From Nocardia inohanensis NBRC 100128 (GTDB taxonomy: Bacteria > Actinomycetota > Actinomycetes > Mycobacteriales > Mycobacteriaceae), in the NCBI RefSeq assembly GCF_001612945.1, contig NZ_BDBK01000014.1:186001-250000 (forward strand): 64,000 nt of DNA, in the 5' to 3' direction. The translations under genes were made by a program, and so were the position numbers. The notes beneath the pieces are model-generated. The model did no database searches. It saw only the letters and a list, made by a program, of their open reading frames with translations, and was not told the origin of the DNA. Shown piece by piece: positions 25,009 to 33,154 of this stretch. The stretch's first letter is position 1; the number at the start of each line of letters is the position of its first letter.

Positions 25009-25779
25009 CTACGAGCGCTGAGGGGCTTCGAGTTTCTCGAGCCGCTCGAGGATCTCGGCCAGGGCATCGACGATGGTATGCCCGCCGAGCTGCGGCCAGC
25101 CCGCGAATTCGCCCACGTCACGCTGGTCCCGACCGCACAGCTGTTCGCGAATATCCTTGACGTCATTGCCGATCGGGCCACAGAACCCGGCCACGAAGTC
25201 CTGGATCTGCTTGACTTCCGATGCGCTCATGGGAGCATCCTTTCCGTCGATGAAGTGCTGGACATCGGCGCGGAACTCGTCCATGTCGATGCCGAAGGGA
25301 TCGATCTTGCCTTCGCTGCTGTATTCACGGTGAGCGACGCAGTCCGAGGCGGTGCGGCCGATGCGCGCCAGGATGGCCGCACAGCCGCGCTTGTAGGCGT
25401 CCAATTGGGCTGAGGTCCAATCGGTTCCGTCGCCTCGGGACACCGCTTCGATGCCGATCACGTGGTAGTTGGCGTTGTTGGTGGGCCAGCCGGGCCAGGC
25501 CCCACGACCGGCATGCCAGCAGACACCCGCCGCGATGACACGGAAAGTGCCATCACGTTCCAGGACCAGTTGGGCGAGTGGGCCTTCGAGGTCCGGGCGA
25601 CCGTACTGGACGATCCGCCAGTCCTCGGTTCCGCCGCCGGCGGTGTGGTGGCAGAGCACGCCGCGGATATCGGCGAAGTCGCCGTGCCCGCGCTCACGCC
25701 AGCCTTCGTGTTCGATTACCCGTAATCCGGCTTCGCGCAATACATCCGCGAGCCAGACCGGGTCGCCAGTCCAGGACAT
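25009..25779 (-). CDS. Phage-endolysin-like N-acetylmuramoyl-L-alanine amidase
   Basis: 256 residues, no signal peptide. An Amidase_2 domain fills about residues 10-165, with zinc-ligand regions CHHTAGGG (near 44-45), CWHAGRGAW in the middle, and AHREYSSEGKIDP, the usual His/Lys/Asp arrangement. Cleavage of the MurNAc-L-Ala bond is the expected reaction. The C-terminal part ends in a leucine-heptad helix (IVDALAEILERLEKLE), the kind of tail seen in endolysins of actinobacteriophages. Lack of a signal means it would need a holin or lysis to reach its target. The ATG at 25779 has GAAGGAAA ahead. No phage structural genes are nearby. Confidence 0.85.
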   Translation of the reverse strand: MSWTGDPVWLADVLREAGLRVIEHEGWRERGHGDFADIRGVLCHHTAGGGTEDWRIVQYGRPDLEGPLAQLVLERDGTFRVIAAGVCWHAGRGAWPGWPTNNANYHVIGIEAVSRGDGTDWTSAQLDAYKRGCAAILARIGRTASDCVAHREYSSEGKIDPFGIDMDEFRADVQHFIDGKDAPMSASEVKQIQDFVAGFCGPIGNDVKDIREQLCGRDQRDVGEFAGWPQLGGHTIVDALAEILERLEKLEAPQRS

Positions 25780-25862
25780 ATGGGTTTCCTTCGAAGGGGT
25801 GAGGTCTTTTCGATGGCGTCGCATGAGCTGGCGACAGTCGTTTCGCTACCGCCGCAACGACA

Positions 25863-25896
25863 AAGCCCCCGGTCCGCAATTGCGGATCGAGGGCTT
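25863..25896 (-). terminator. Long imperfect hairpin, probable terminator
   Basis: Seventeen-base arms (25863-25879 and 25880-25896) pair at 15 positions. The minus-strand transcript from 26031 runs into it and then into TTTG. The rest of the 251-base gap between 25780 and 26030 shows no gene. Confidence 0.65.
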
Positions 25897-26030
25897 GCAC
25901 GGGCACAGCGACGAACTTGATTCGCTTGCCTGAGTATTGGTTTCCGGTGAGGTCCGGATGAAGGCGCAACTATGGCGCTGCATCCAGCTTCACTTAAGCG
26001 CACCCGAAAGTCAACACCCAGAATGAAGAT

Positions 26031-26756
26031 TCATGAAAGTTGCAGGTAACGAACGGTACTGACGCATTCGACTGGTTTCGCCGGAGACTTGCGGCGACGC
26101 GTGGGGTGGGCGAGATGGGCGTCGAACACTTCACCGACTACGAACAGTTCGGGCCAGTCGGGTGCCCACGGCCCGGGGACCGGGATGATTCTTCCTGCGT
26201 CCCTCAGGGTTTGGATGCGGCGTGCTGTAACCGCCGAGAACGGCTCACCTAGTTCTCTGGCCAGCGTCGCGATTCCGGAGACGTTGAGGCGGGCTCGACG
26301 GGCGACTTCGAGGGCGGTGGCGTCAACGGTGATCTTTTCAAGGGGTGGGCAGATGATTCGTTCGGCGGCTTCGACCACCATGCGGAGTTCTTCGGGGGCG
26401 GTGTCGAGACCCTCGGTCATCGCTAACGAGATCAGGTTCCGGTGCAGCCAGATGGACAGTCCTGCGGTGGAAGTCGGCCCGGAGTAGTCCAGGGCGCGCT
26501 GTTCACAGATGACACGAACCCAGGAGACCAATAGGGTGTGGAGGTGGTCACGGACTTTTGCCGCCGAGACGCTGAATGGGAGCGGTTGGTCGCTGGTGCG
26601 GGAGGAGAGGCGATAGTTGGGTTCGCCCAGGCGGCTTCGGCCGGTCACCGAGTCCTCGAGATCTTCCGATAGGGCGGGGATTTGGCAGAGCAGATCGGCC
26701 AAGCTGCGGAGGGCCGGGCGGTCCAGGTTTAGGTGGTTGGGCTCGGCGGACGGCAT
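26031..26756 (-). CDS. Island protein of unknown function with possible helix-turn-helix
   Basis: 241 residues starting at the ATG 26756. I do not recognise the family. Residues about 145-195 (ALEVARRARLNVSGIATLARELGEPFSAVTARRIQTLRDAGR) have the spacing of a winged helix: an alanine-rich helix, a turn and a recognition helix with Arg-Arg. The first half is helical and mentions no known motif. It overlaps the LysB-like gene by 1 base (TGATG), so the two are co-translated and probably controlled by the operator array at 27499-27652. It could be a regulator or a phage-derived DNA-binding protein. Confidence 0.75.
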   Translation of the reverse strand: MPSAEPNHLNLDRPALRSLADLLCQIPALSEDLEDSVTGRSRLGEPNYRLSSRTSDQPLPFSVSAAKVRDHLHTLLVSWVRVICEQRALDYSGPTSTAGLSIWLHRNLISLAMTEGLDTAPEELRMVVEAAERIICPPLEKITVDATALEVARRARLNVSGIATLARELGEPFSAVTARRIQTLRDAGRIIPVPGPWAPDWPELFVVGEVFDAHLAHPTRRRKSPAKPVECVSTVRYLQLS

Positions 26757-27475
26757 CAGGCGACCTCTCGGTTGATGGTTTCGGCCAGGCGGGCGGCGTG
26801 GCCTTGGCGGACGTAGTCGGTGGTGTGGCGACCGTCGGTGAGGTAGCCGCGGGCGTAGGCGAGGGCGCCGGACCAGGCGCTCCAGTTGTCCGGGGTCCAC
26901 CAGCGCTGGAGGCGGCGGCGGAGAGCGGTGTCGATGAGGCTCCTCCCCCAACGGGTTACGTCCTCGGGGGTAGTCAGGCAGAAGTAGCCGGTGAGGTCGG
27001 CGATCAGACGAAGGGGGTTGCCGGCGGGGAGGGCGGTGATCGGATCGCCGGGGGCCGCGACCCAGAATGCGGGGATGTCGGCGATCCAGCGCTGGCCCGC
27101 GATGCCGTAACCGCCGGGGTCGGGGCCTAGGCACCGACCGGCGGGTCGGAGGGGGTCGGCGATCAGGGCGCAGGCTTCGATTTCGAGTTCCGGGTGGAGG
27201 CCGCGGCCGATTTCTGCGGCTACGTCACCGGCGATGGCGGCGCCCTGGGAGTAGCCGGCGATCACTACGCGGTTGGGGGCAGCGGCGATCGCTTCCAGCA
27301 GTGCGGCCTTCCCCGCCGCACTGCTTTCGGCGTAGGGGACCTGGCGGCCGTAGTCGGCCGGATAGGGCACCATGCGGGGCGCGAATCGAGCCAGGTCGAG
27401 GGAGCGCGCGAAGGTATCGGTGACCGGTTCACCCTGCGGAGCCCAGGTGCCGCCGACGATCAGGACGTCGATCAT
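26756..27475 (-). CDS. Cutinase/LysB-like serine esterase
   Basis: 239 residues from the ATG at 27475 (MIDVLIVGGTWAPQG), with no signal peptide. The fold is cutinase-like: VVIAGYSQGAAIAGD with Ser76 as nucleophile, a likely Asp in AAPGDPITALP, and a His in RHTTDYV. This is the pattern of mycobacteriophage Lysin B, which cuts mycolic esters off arabinogalactan, and of cytoplasmic cutinase relatives. In-frame starts at 27505 and 27535 exist but lie within the operator array. Together with the endolysin-like amidase nearby it gives a two-enzyme set able to breach a mycolate envelope. Confidence 0.8.
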   Translation of the reverse strand: MIDVLIVGGTWAPQGEPVTDTFARSLDLARFAPRMVPYPADYGRQVPYAESSAAGKAALLEAIAAAPNRVVIAGYSQGAAIAGDVAAEIGRGLHPELEIEACALIADPLRPAGRCLGPDPGGYGIAGQRWIADIPAFWVAAPGDPITALPAGNPLRLIADLTGYFCLTTPEDVTRWGRSLIDTALRRRLQRWWTPDNWSAWSGALAYARGYLTDGRHTTDYVRQGHAARLAETINREVA

Positions 27476-27498
27476 GCCCCGACGACCGGTTGTAAAGA

Positions 27499-27652
27499 AG
27501 TCCATACGGAACAGACTAAGGTCCGTACGGACCACTTACAAGTCCAAACGGACCTTTCAGTGACTCCGCAGGCCCGGAAATGGGCACATCCGCGCACCTC
27601 AGTAGGTGTTTGCAAGAATTCCGTTTGGACCTCATCATGGTCCGTATGGAAC
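27499..27652. promoter_or_regulatory. Array of five phased 14-bp operators between divergent genes
   Basis: Five copies of a near-palindrome GGTCCRWAYGGAMC lie at 27499-27512, 27520-27533 (perfect: GGTCCGTACGGACC), 27541-27554, 27618-27631 (reverse orientation) and 27639-27652. Centres are exactly 21 bases apart within the group of three and within the group of two, with 77 bases between groups. The last copy covers the start codons of the XRE gene. This is a cooperative repressor-binding region for the divergent transcripts. Confidence 0.75.
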
Positions 27653-27903
27653 TGCGGGACCTCCACGACGGGATCAACCGTGCGGTGGGTGAAGAGCTCC
27701 GCGCGGCGCGGGGGCGGCGGGGGTTCACCCGGCCGCAACTGGCGGAAGCCTCGGGGGTTGCCGTCAGTACGATTCAGCGCTTCGAGAACGGGGAGCGCTC
27801 ACCCGATATGCATCAGCTCGTCGCACTATGCGATGCACTCGGCGTTTCGCCGCTGGAAGTCATGGGGCGGGCCGTAAAGCTCGCCAATGGATCCTGGGAG
27901 TAG
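27637..27903 (+). CDS. Small XRE-family repressor
   Basis: 88 residues of almost pure helix-turn-helix: EELRAARGRRGFTRPQLAEA, SGVAVSTIQRFENGERSPD, MHQLVALCDALGVSPLEVMG. The start is the ATG at 27637 or the one at 27646; both lie within or at the edge of the fifth operator copy, so binding there would block its own expression. Earlier in-frame codons back to 27580 run through the operator region and are not favoured. It is the obvious candidate to bind the operator array and repress the leftward LysB-like/HTH operon. Its last 78 bases overlap the convergent small gene. Confidence 0.85.
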   Translation: MVRMELRDLHDGINRAVGEELRAARGRRGFTRPQLAEASGVAVSTIQRFENGERSPDMHQLVALCDALGVSPLEVMGRAVKLANGSWE

Positions 27904-28140
27904 GTCGCCGAGGCCCCAGCCCAATACCGCCGCGGCTATATACAACTCGGCAACGGTTGCTTCGCCGCGCGCTATGCGGGCGGCGGTCTCCTCCCCCACT
28001 TGCCCGGCCACGATCATCAACGATTCGGAATCGAAAATCCGAACAAACCACGCCACCAGCGCATCTGCGGACACGGCGCACTTCCTTGCTACGAGATCCG
28101 CGTTCAGCGCGGATTGCCAACCATCGACCCATCGGGTCAT
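27826..28140 (-). CDS. Small HTH-like protein, similar in plan to the one at 23761
   Basis: 104 residues from the ATG at 28140. The segment LMIVAGQVGEETAARIARGE followed by ATVAELYIAAAVLGWGLGDLLPG has the same helix-turn-helix spacing and the same L-x-x-LLP ending as the protein at 23761-24024. It has no recognised name. The 3' end overlaps the XRE repressor gene in antisense by 78 bases, which makes mutual interference possible. The call rests on the helix pattern and on the resemblance between the two proteins. Confidence 0.5.
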   Translation of the reverse strand: MTRWVDGWQSALNADLVARKCAVSADALVAWFVRIFDSESLMIVAGQVGEETAARIARGEATVAELYIAAAVLGWGLGDLLPGSIGELYGPPHDFQRRNAECIA

Positions 28141-28508
28141 AACCAGACCGCCGACGAGTCCTTCATTGGCAACTCAGCACCACTCCGTGCCAGCTCGATC
28201 CCATCGGACAGCAACCACACACCCACCGCGCGATCGCTCATCGAATCGCTGTGGCACGCCACGCCTACTGCATACACCTACCCATATGTGATGCCCTGGG
28301 GTGCAACCCTTTAGGACAATTATGACGAGCGGCAGTATACACAGAACGAATACTAAATCCTCAGTTCAGCTCTTGCGCAACACATCTCACAATTCACATT
28401 CCACACGCGGGTTACCAGTGCGTACGAAAGACCTTTCAGCACAGTGGAACTAATGGATAATTGGCATCTGATCAGCGGTCTTGGCGCATGACCGATTCGA
28501 TGACAGAT
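28141..28508. other. AT-richer non-coding stretch at the right end of the island
   Basis: 368 bases with visibly lower GC than the flanks. Open frames here are broken or lack codon bias. I see no tRNA, no clear palindrome and no repeat with the left end. It may hold the promoter of the leftward gene at 28140. It marks the change from the accessory island to the conserved envelope genes. Confidence 0.5.
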
Positions 28509-29900
28509 TTACAATCCTGCCGGTCCTGCTACAGGCAGGCGCCTGGTCTGTGGAGCGATGGGCGGGGTGGGGGTGGAAGCCGTGCGGGGGAGCATGGTTT
28601 CGGTTGGATGTACCTGTGCGGGTGTGGGTTCCGGGGCGGGGTCGGTGAAGTGGTGGGTGTTGGACATGAGGCGGAGGCCGGTGGGGCCGGCTGGGGTGCC
28701 GGAGCCCGAGGGGGGTAGGACGTTGCGGACTCGGGTGCCGGGGTTCGGGTGTGGTTTTGTTACGGCTGGAGGAAGGGATTGTGTTGGGGCGGCCGGGTTT
28801 ACGTCGGTTGGGGCGGTTGGATCGGCGTACGTGGGATCGGTGTAGGTGGGATCCGAATACGTGGGGTCCGAATAGGTTTGGCCGGGATAGGTCTCGTCGG
28901 GTTGGGACGGTTCCTCGGGGGTGAGGAGGTCCGGGAACAGGGGTTTGGCGGGGAATGCGGGTTGGGCGGCGGGGAAATCGGTTAGGGCTGGGCCTATTTC
29001 GAGATTTTCCGCCGGGGTGCCGCCTTCGGGGGAGGCGGAGTATTCGGCGCGCAGGACGTGGCTGTCGCGGGCGAGGACTCGGCCGGTGGTGGCCAGGACG
29101 GCTTCGGTGGTGCGGGGGTCTTCTTTGTCGGTGCCGGGGTACATCTGGCAGTCGGTCGAATCGCAGGTTTCGGCGTAGGCGTAGCGGTTTTCGGCCAGGG
29201 CGTAGGAGCGGGCCGCGATGGCTTGGGCGCGTAGGGCTTCCGTGCCGCCCTGATCGGCCCAGTTGGCGACCATTTCGGCGGGGACGACGCCCATCAGGTA
29301 GTCGTCGACGTCTACTTCGTTGACGGTGCGGTATTTGCCGGCTTCCAGGGCGACGCCGAGGACGCCGCGGTAGGCGCTGCCGTCGCAGAGTTGCAGGAGT
29401 TCTTCGGCGGGGCGGTTCGTGCCTTCGGCAATCGGATACGCCCAGGGGTCGTCGGTGCTGCCCTCCCACAGGGTTTCGCCGTCGCAGCCCTGGGTGATGC
29501 GGATGTCGGCGCCGGTGGGGGTCGGGGTCAAAACCGCTGCCTGGCCTGGGATTACGCGGCGGCCGGCGACGAAGAAGACGGATTCGGAGGTGACGTCGAG
29601 GGTGCTGTCGTCCTGGTGCTGGAGGCGGACGCGGACCGTGGTGGGGCCGATGTCGGCCAGCTCGGCGCCGGGATAGTAGTGGCTGAGGATGGTTTCTGCG
29701 GTGTCGCCGCCGACAGAGCGATCGAAGGCGCCGGTTTGGCTCATGCCGCGGCCGTGACCGGGGCCAGCGGTGAAGTTGAAGGCGCCGTCGGGCCACGCCC
29801 AGAGCAGAGCGGCGGTACCGCCGGCCGCGGTGGCGGCGGTGACGGACAGGGCGATCAGGCTACGGCGTCTGCGGCGTGCGTGTAGGTAACCGTTCGGCAT
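28509..29900 (-). CDS. SpoIID/LytB-domain secreted protein with Pro-rich repeat tail
   Basis: 463 residues with a basic N terminus and one hydrophobic segment (about 14-36). The SpoIID domain covers about 40-300: GHGRGMSQTGAF, then VNEVDVDDYLMGVVPAEMVANW and ALRAQAIAARSYALAENRYA, which matches the LytB/SpoIID amidase-enhancer family of peptidoglycan-processing proteins. From about 330 the protein becomes proline- and threonine-rich, with a five-residue SDPTY-type repeat (about residues 334-356). That suggests a wall-spanning or surface tail. The gene is divergent from the Csp-like amidase, so both probably act on the wall. Confidence 0.82.
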   Translation of the reverse strand: MPNGYLHARRRRRSLIALSVTAATAAGGTAALLWAWPDGAFNFTAGPGHGRGMSQTGAFDRSVGGDTAETILSHYYPGAELADIGPTTVRVRLQHQDDSTLDVTSESVFFVAGRRVIPGQAAVLTPTPTGADIRITQGCDGETLWEGSTDDPWAYPIAEGTNRPAEELLQLCDGSAYRGVLGVALEAGKYRTVNEVDVDDYLMGVVPAEMVANWADQGGTEALRAQAIAARSYALAENRYAYAETCDSTDCQMYPGTDKEDPRTTEAVLATTGRVLARDSHVLRAEYSASPEGGTPAENLEIGPALTDFPAAQPAFPAKPLFPDLLTPEEPSQPDETYPGQTYSDPTYSDPTYTDPTYADPTAPTDVNPAAPTQSLPPAVTKPHPNPGTRVRNVLPPSGSGTPAGPTGLRLMSNTHHFTDPAPEPTPAQVHPTETMLPRTASTPTPPIAPQTRRLPVAGPAGL

Positions 29901-30071
29901 GTCATACCCGTTCTGTTTGGAGCTGAGGCTACATTCGAGTTACCCAAGGCTAAGCCTCAACCATACGTTCAGGGACTGTGACAGTTGGGACTAGTGTGAT
30001 CGCTGAGACGCTCGGAAGCAACCTTGCGAGCCGGGTGCCGTTAGACAGATTTACCTGAATGGGAGATAGAC

Positions 30072-32186
30072 GTGCCGTACAGCAGAGCCAAACACTCGTA
30101 TGTACTCCCCGTAGTCACCATAATGGCCATTACTGCACCGTTCGGGGTCCTGGCGCTGAGCGACTCCCCGGAAGTCAAACCTGCTGATCAGAGCAATCTG
30201 GCAGCTATACCGGCCCAGCTGGCCGAGGTGGCGCTGGCCTCCGCGCCGGACGTGGTCTTGCCGCTGCGGCAGCTCACCGGATTGAATCTGCCCGATCTGC
30301 GGCTGTCGGATCTGCGCAAGCTGCCGCTGCCCAAATCGATTCCGATCCCGGCCGGGCTACCGGTGCCGTCGGGGGTACGACTACCCAGCGAGATACCGCT
30401 ACCGAACCTCGGCGGTGTCTCGAAACCCGGCGGCGCTCCCGGATTCATCGCCGACCCCGGGCCCGAAGCGCCCGCGGAAACCCCGGCCGCACCCCAGCTC
30501 GAAGGCGATCCGAACACTCCCGCACTGGCGCCCGGCGCCGTACCCAACGACCTGATCGACCAGGTCGGAGCCCAGGTCAAGGAACTCACCCGCGACACGC
30601 CGTTCAGCATGGTCGCGCTCACCGCCGACAATCTGGCGGGCACCAGCTCCAAGATTCGCGCGCAACGCGCCGACGGCACCTGGGGCCCTTGGTATTCCAC
30701 CGACGAAGCCGACGGACGCCAGCGCGTCGCGGCCAAACGCACCGGCACCGAGCCGCTCTATGTCGGCAGCACCAAGGCCGTGCAGGTGCTGACCACCCGC
30801 AAGCCGGTCGCCGAACCCGCCCCGATGACCGACCATTCCGGCGATCCCGCGCAGATCAATTGGGAGAAATTGGCCGCGGTGCTGATCGATCCGGGCCGCG
30901 GGGCCATCGACGAGAACCTCACCCAGGTCGCGGCGGCGCTGCCGGGCGGCGGACCGAAGGTGATCACGCGTGCGCAATGGGGCGCGGACGAATCGCTGCG
31001 GTGTGAAGAACCCACCTACGACGACGGCGTCAATGCGATCACCGTGCACCACACCGCCGGACGCAACGATTACTCCAAGGCGGAATCGGCGGGCATCGTG
31101 CGCGCCATCTACTCGTATCACGCGAAGACGCTGGGCTGGTGCGATATCGGATACAACGCGCTGGTCGACAAGTACGGGCAGATTTTCGAAGGCCGATACG
31201 GCGGGCTGGACCGCGCGGTCGAAGGCGCGCACGCGGGCGGATTCAATATCAATACCGCCGGTGTGGCATTCATGGGCAATCACGAGGAAGAAGCGCCGAC
31301 CGATATCGCCGTGCAGGCCATGGGCGAATTCATCGGATGGCGGGCGAAGATCGCCGGAATCCAGCCCGAAGGCCAGACCACCATGTATTCCGAAGGCAGC
31401 GATTACACGAAATACGCGCTGGGACAAGCGGTCAAGCTGCCGAATGTCTTCGCACATCGCGATGTCGGCAATACCACCTGCCCCGGTGATGCCGCCTACG
31501 AGCTGATGGACAAGATCCGCGCCATCGCCGAGCAGACGGCCGGATCGGTGCAGGGCGGCAGCCGCGGCGGCACGCGGCCGAAGCCGGAACAGCAGGCCGG
31601 CAGCCCGCACACCGCGCCGCAGTCCCAGAGCAACAACTCCGAAGCCGATCTGGCCACGCTCGCCGACCTGACCAGCAAGCTGCTGGATATGGTCGGGAAG
31701 AATCCGGTCGCGGGCTACTGGAATCAGCAGGGTGCGGCGAACGGCCCACTGGGACAGGCGAAGTCGGAGCCGGTGGCAACCGAGGACGGCGGGCAGTACG
31801 CCGAGTTCGTGAACGGGTACGTGTACTCGACGCCGGACGGGCGAGTGTTCGCGGTGGTCGGCAAGATCCTGGAGCGATTCCTGCAACTCGGCGCGGGGAC
31901 CGGCATGCTCGGGCTGCCGTCGAGCAACGAATATCAGGTGCAGGACGGTGTGCGCGCCGACTTCCAGCGGGGCTCACTGATTTTCAACAAGCTCACCGGA
32001 ATCGTCACCACCGTGCTGAAGAACTTCGGCGGCAATCCCGCTGCGGTGCCCGGCGGTTCGCCCATCCCGGACACGCTGAACACGGCGCCGGCGGCGGGCA
32101 CGCAGATCCCGGCGACCCTGCCCGAGGCCGCGCCGGCCGAACCCGCACCGGCCGCTATCGGGCCGGAACAGCCCGCCGCACAGTAG
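30072..32186 (+). CDS. Secreted Csp-like peptidoglycan amidase (PGRP) with LGFP-type repeat region
   Basis: 704 residues from a GTG preceded by GGGAGA. A signal-anchor precedes a Pro/Leu-rich spacer (about 75-160). The Amidase_2/PGRP domain runs from about 295 to 500: ITRAQWGADESLRC, ITVHHTAGR with zinc His, GWCDIGYNALVDKYGQIFEGRYGG, and FAHRDVGNTTCPGDA with the other zinc ligands. Residues about 555-660 contain GPLGQA, GMLGLPSSNEY and DFQRGSLIF, typical of LGFP repeats that bind the wall. It is the positional counterpart of Rv3811. Stop and the HAD gene stop are 3 bases apart, facing each other. Confidence 0.9.
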   Translation: MPYSRAKHSYVLPVVTIMAITAPFGVLALSDSPEVKPADQSNLAAIPAQLAEVALASAPDVVLPLRQLTGLNLPDLRLSDLRKLPLPKSIPIPAGLPVPSGVRLPSEIPLPNLGGVSKPGGAPGFIADPGPEAPAETPAAPQLEGDPNTPALAPGAVPNDLIDQVGAQVKELTRDTPFSMVALTADNLAGTSSKIRAQRADGTWGPWYSTDEADGRQRVAAKRTGTEPLYVGSTKAVQVLTTRKPVAEPAPMTDHSGDPAQINWEKLAAVLIDPGRGAIDENLTQVAAALPGGGPKVITRAQWGADESLRCEEPTYDDGVNAITVHHTAGRNDYSKAESAGIVRAIYSYHAKTLGWCDIGYNALVDKYGQIFEGRYGGLDRAVEGAHAGGFNINTAGVAFMGNHEEEAPTDIAVQAMGEFIGWRAKIAGIQPEGQTTMYSEGSDYTKYALGQAVKLPNVFAHRDVGNTTCPGDAAYELMDKIRAIAEQTAGSVQGGSRGGTRPKPEQQAGSPHTAPQSQSNNSEADLATLADLTSKLLDMVGKNPVAGYWNQQGAANGPLGQAKSEPVATEDGGQYAEFVNGYVYSTPDGRVFAVVGKILERFLQLGAGTGMLGLPSSNEYQVQDGVRADFQRGSLIFNKLTGIVTTVLKNFGGNPAAVPGGSPIPDTLNTAPAAGTQIPATLPEAAPAEPAPAAIGPEQPAAQ

Positions 32187-32189
32187 AAC

Positions 32190-33020
32190 TCACGTCCACC
32201 AACGCTCGAGGACGCGCGCCACGCCGTCCTCGTGGTTGGCGGCGGCGATCTCGTCGGCGGCGTCCTTGGCCTCCTGATGCGCATTGCCCATGGCCACCCC
32301 GTGCCCGGCCATCCGCAGCATCGGCACGTCATTGGGCATATCGCCGAACGCGATCAGCGCCGAATGCTGCACGCCCAGCCGTTGCGCCACCGTCGCCAGC
32401 CCGGTCGCCTTGGTGACGCCCGGCGCGGACAACTCGATCAACCCGTGATCCGTCGAATAGGTGAGGTCGGCCCGGTCACCGAGTGCGGGCTCCAAAACCG
32501 CCCGCATGTCCCCGCTCATCGCCCCCGGCAACCGGATCAGCATCTTGATGGCGGGCGCCTCGATCACCTCGGCCCGCGACACGCGCGTGTCATCCGGATT
32601 CAGCCAGGCGTGTTCGTACTCCGGCGAACTCACGAATTGCGGCGTCGCGGCATCGTGGGCACTCTGCCCGACCCGCTCGGTCGCCAGCCCGCACCCGGGT
32701 AGTAGCCGCTCGGCCAGATCCGCCGCCCAGGCCAGCGTCTCCACATCCAGAGTTCGCGCCGACAGAATCCGATCGGCCGCACTGTCATAGATGACGGCCC
32801 CGTTCGCGCACACGCACAGCGGCGCGTAACCGAGACCATCCACCACCGGATCGATCCAGCGGGGTGGACGGCCGGTGGCGAGCACGAACGGCACACCGTC
32901 CGCGATAAGGGCGTCTACCGCGGCTTTCGTGCGCGTGCTCACCTGCTCACCGTTGTCGATGAGCGTGCCATCGACGTCCGTGGCGACCATCTTGGGTTTG
33001 GGCAGGTGAAAGAGTGTCAC
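32190..33020 (-). CDS. HAD-superfamily (Cof-type) phosphatase, Rv3813c-like
   Basis: 276 residues if the GTG at 33020 is used; an ATG at 32990 (MVATDVDGTL) is the shortest option. HAD motifs are complete: I, ATDVDGTLID; II, VLATGRP; III, Lys in VTKATGLATV; IV, FGDMPNDVPML. The large C2 cap between motifs II and III is the Cof/YkrA type, which dephosphorylates sugar or nucleotide phosphates. The true substrate is not known. Its place next to the Csp-like gene matches the mycobacterial order. Confidence 0.88.
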   Translation of the reverse strand: MTLFHLPKPKMVATDVDGTLIDNGEQVSTRTKAAVDALIADGVPFVLATGRPPRWIDPVVDGLGYAPLCVCANGAVIYDSAADRILSARTLDVETLAWAADLAERLLPGCGLATERVGQSAHDAATPQFVSSPEYEHAWLNPDDTRVSRAEVIEAPAIKMLIRLPGAMSGDMRAVLEPALGDRADLTYSTDHGLIELSAPGVTKATGLATVAQRLGVQHSALIAFGDMPNDVPMLRMAGHGVAMGNAHQEAKDAADEIAAANHEDGVARVLERWWT

Positions 33021-33154
33021 CCAGTCCAGTCTGCCTGAAACCGCGACGCGAAACCGAAAGCTGGGGCGAATTGCCCGGCATTGGCTGTGCGCTACCACGC
33101 GGTTCGGGTCGCCGGTCCCTATGATCTGGGGCTAAGACTCGACCCCGGAAGGGA

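Noticed and set aside
28450..29796. A 448-codon Arg/Pro-rich minus-strand frame
   Set aside because: It overlaps the SpoIID-domain gene in another frame; the composition is typical of a frame-shifted shadow.
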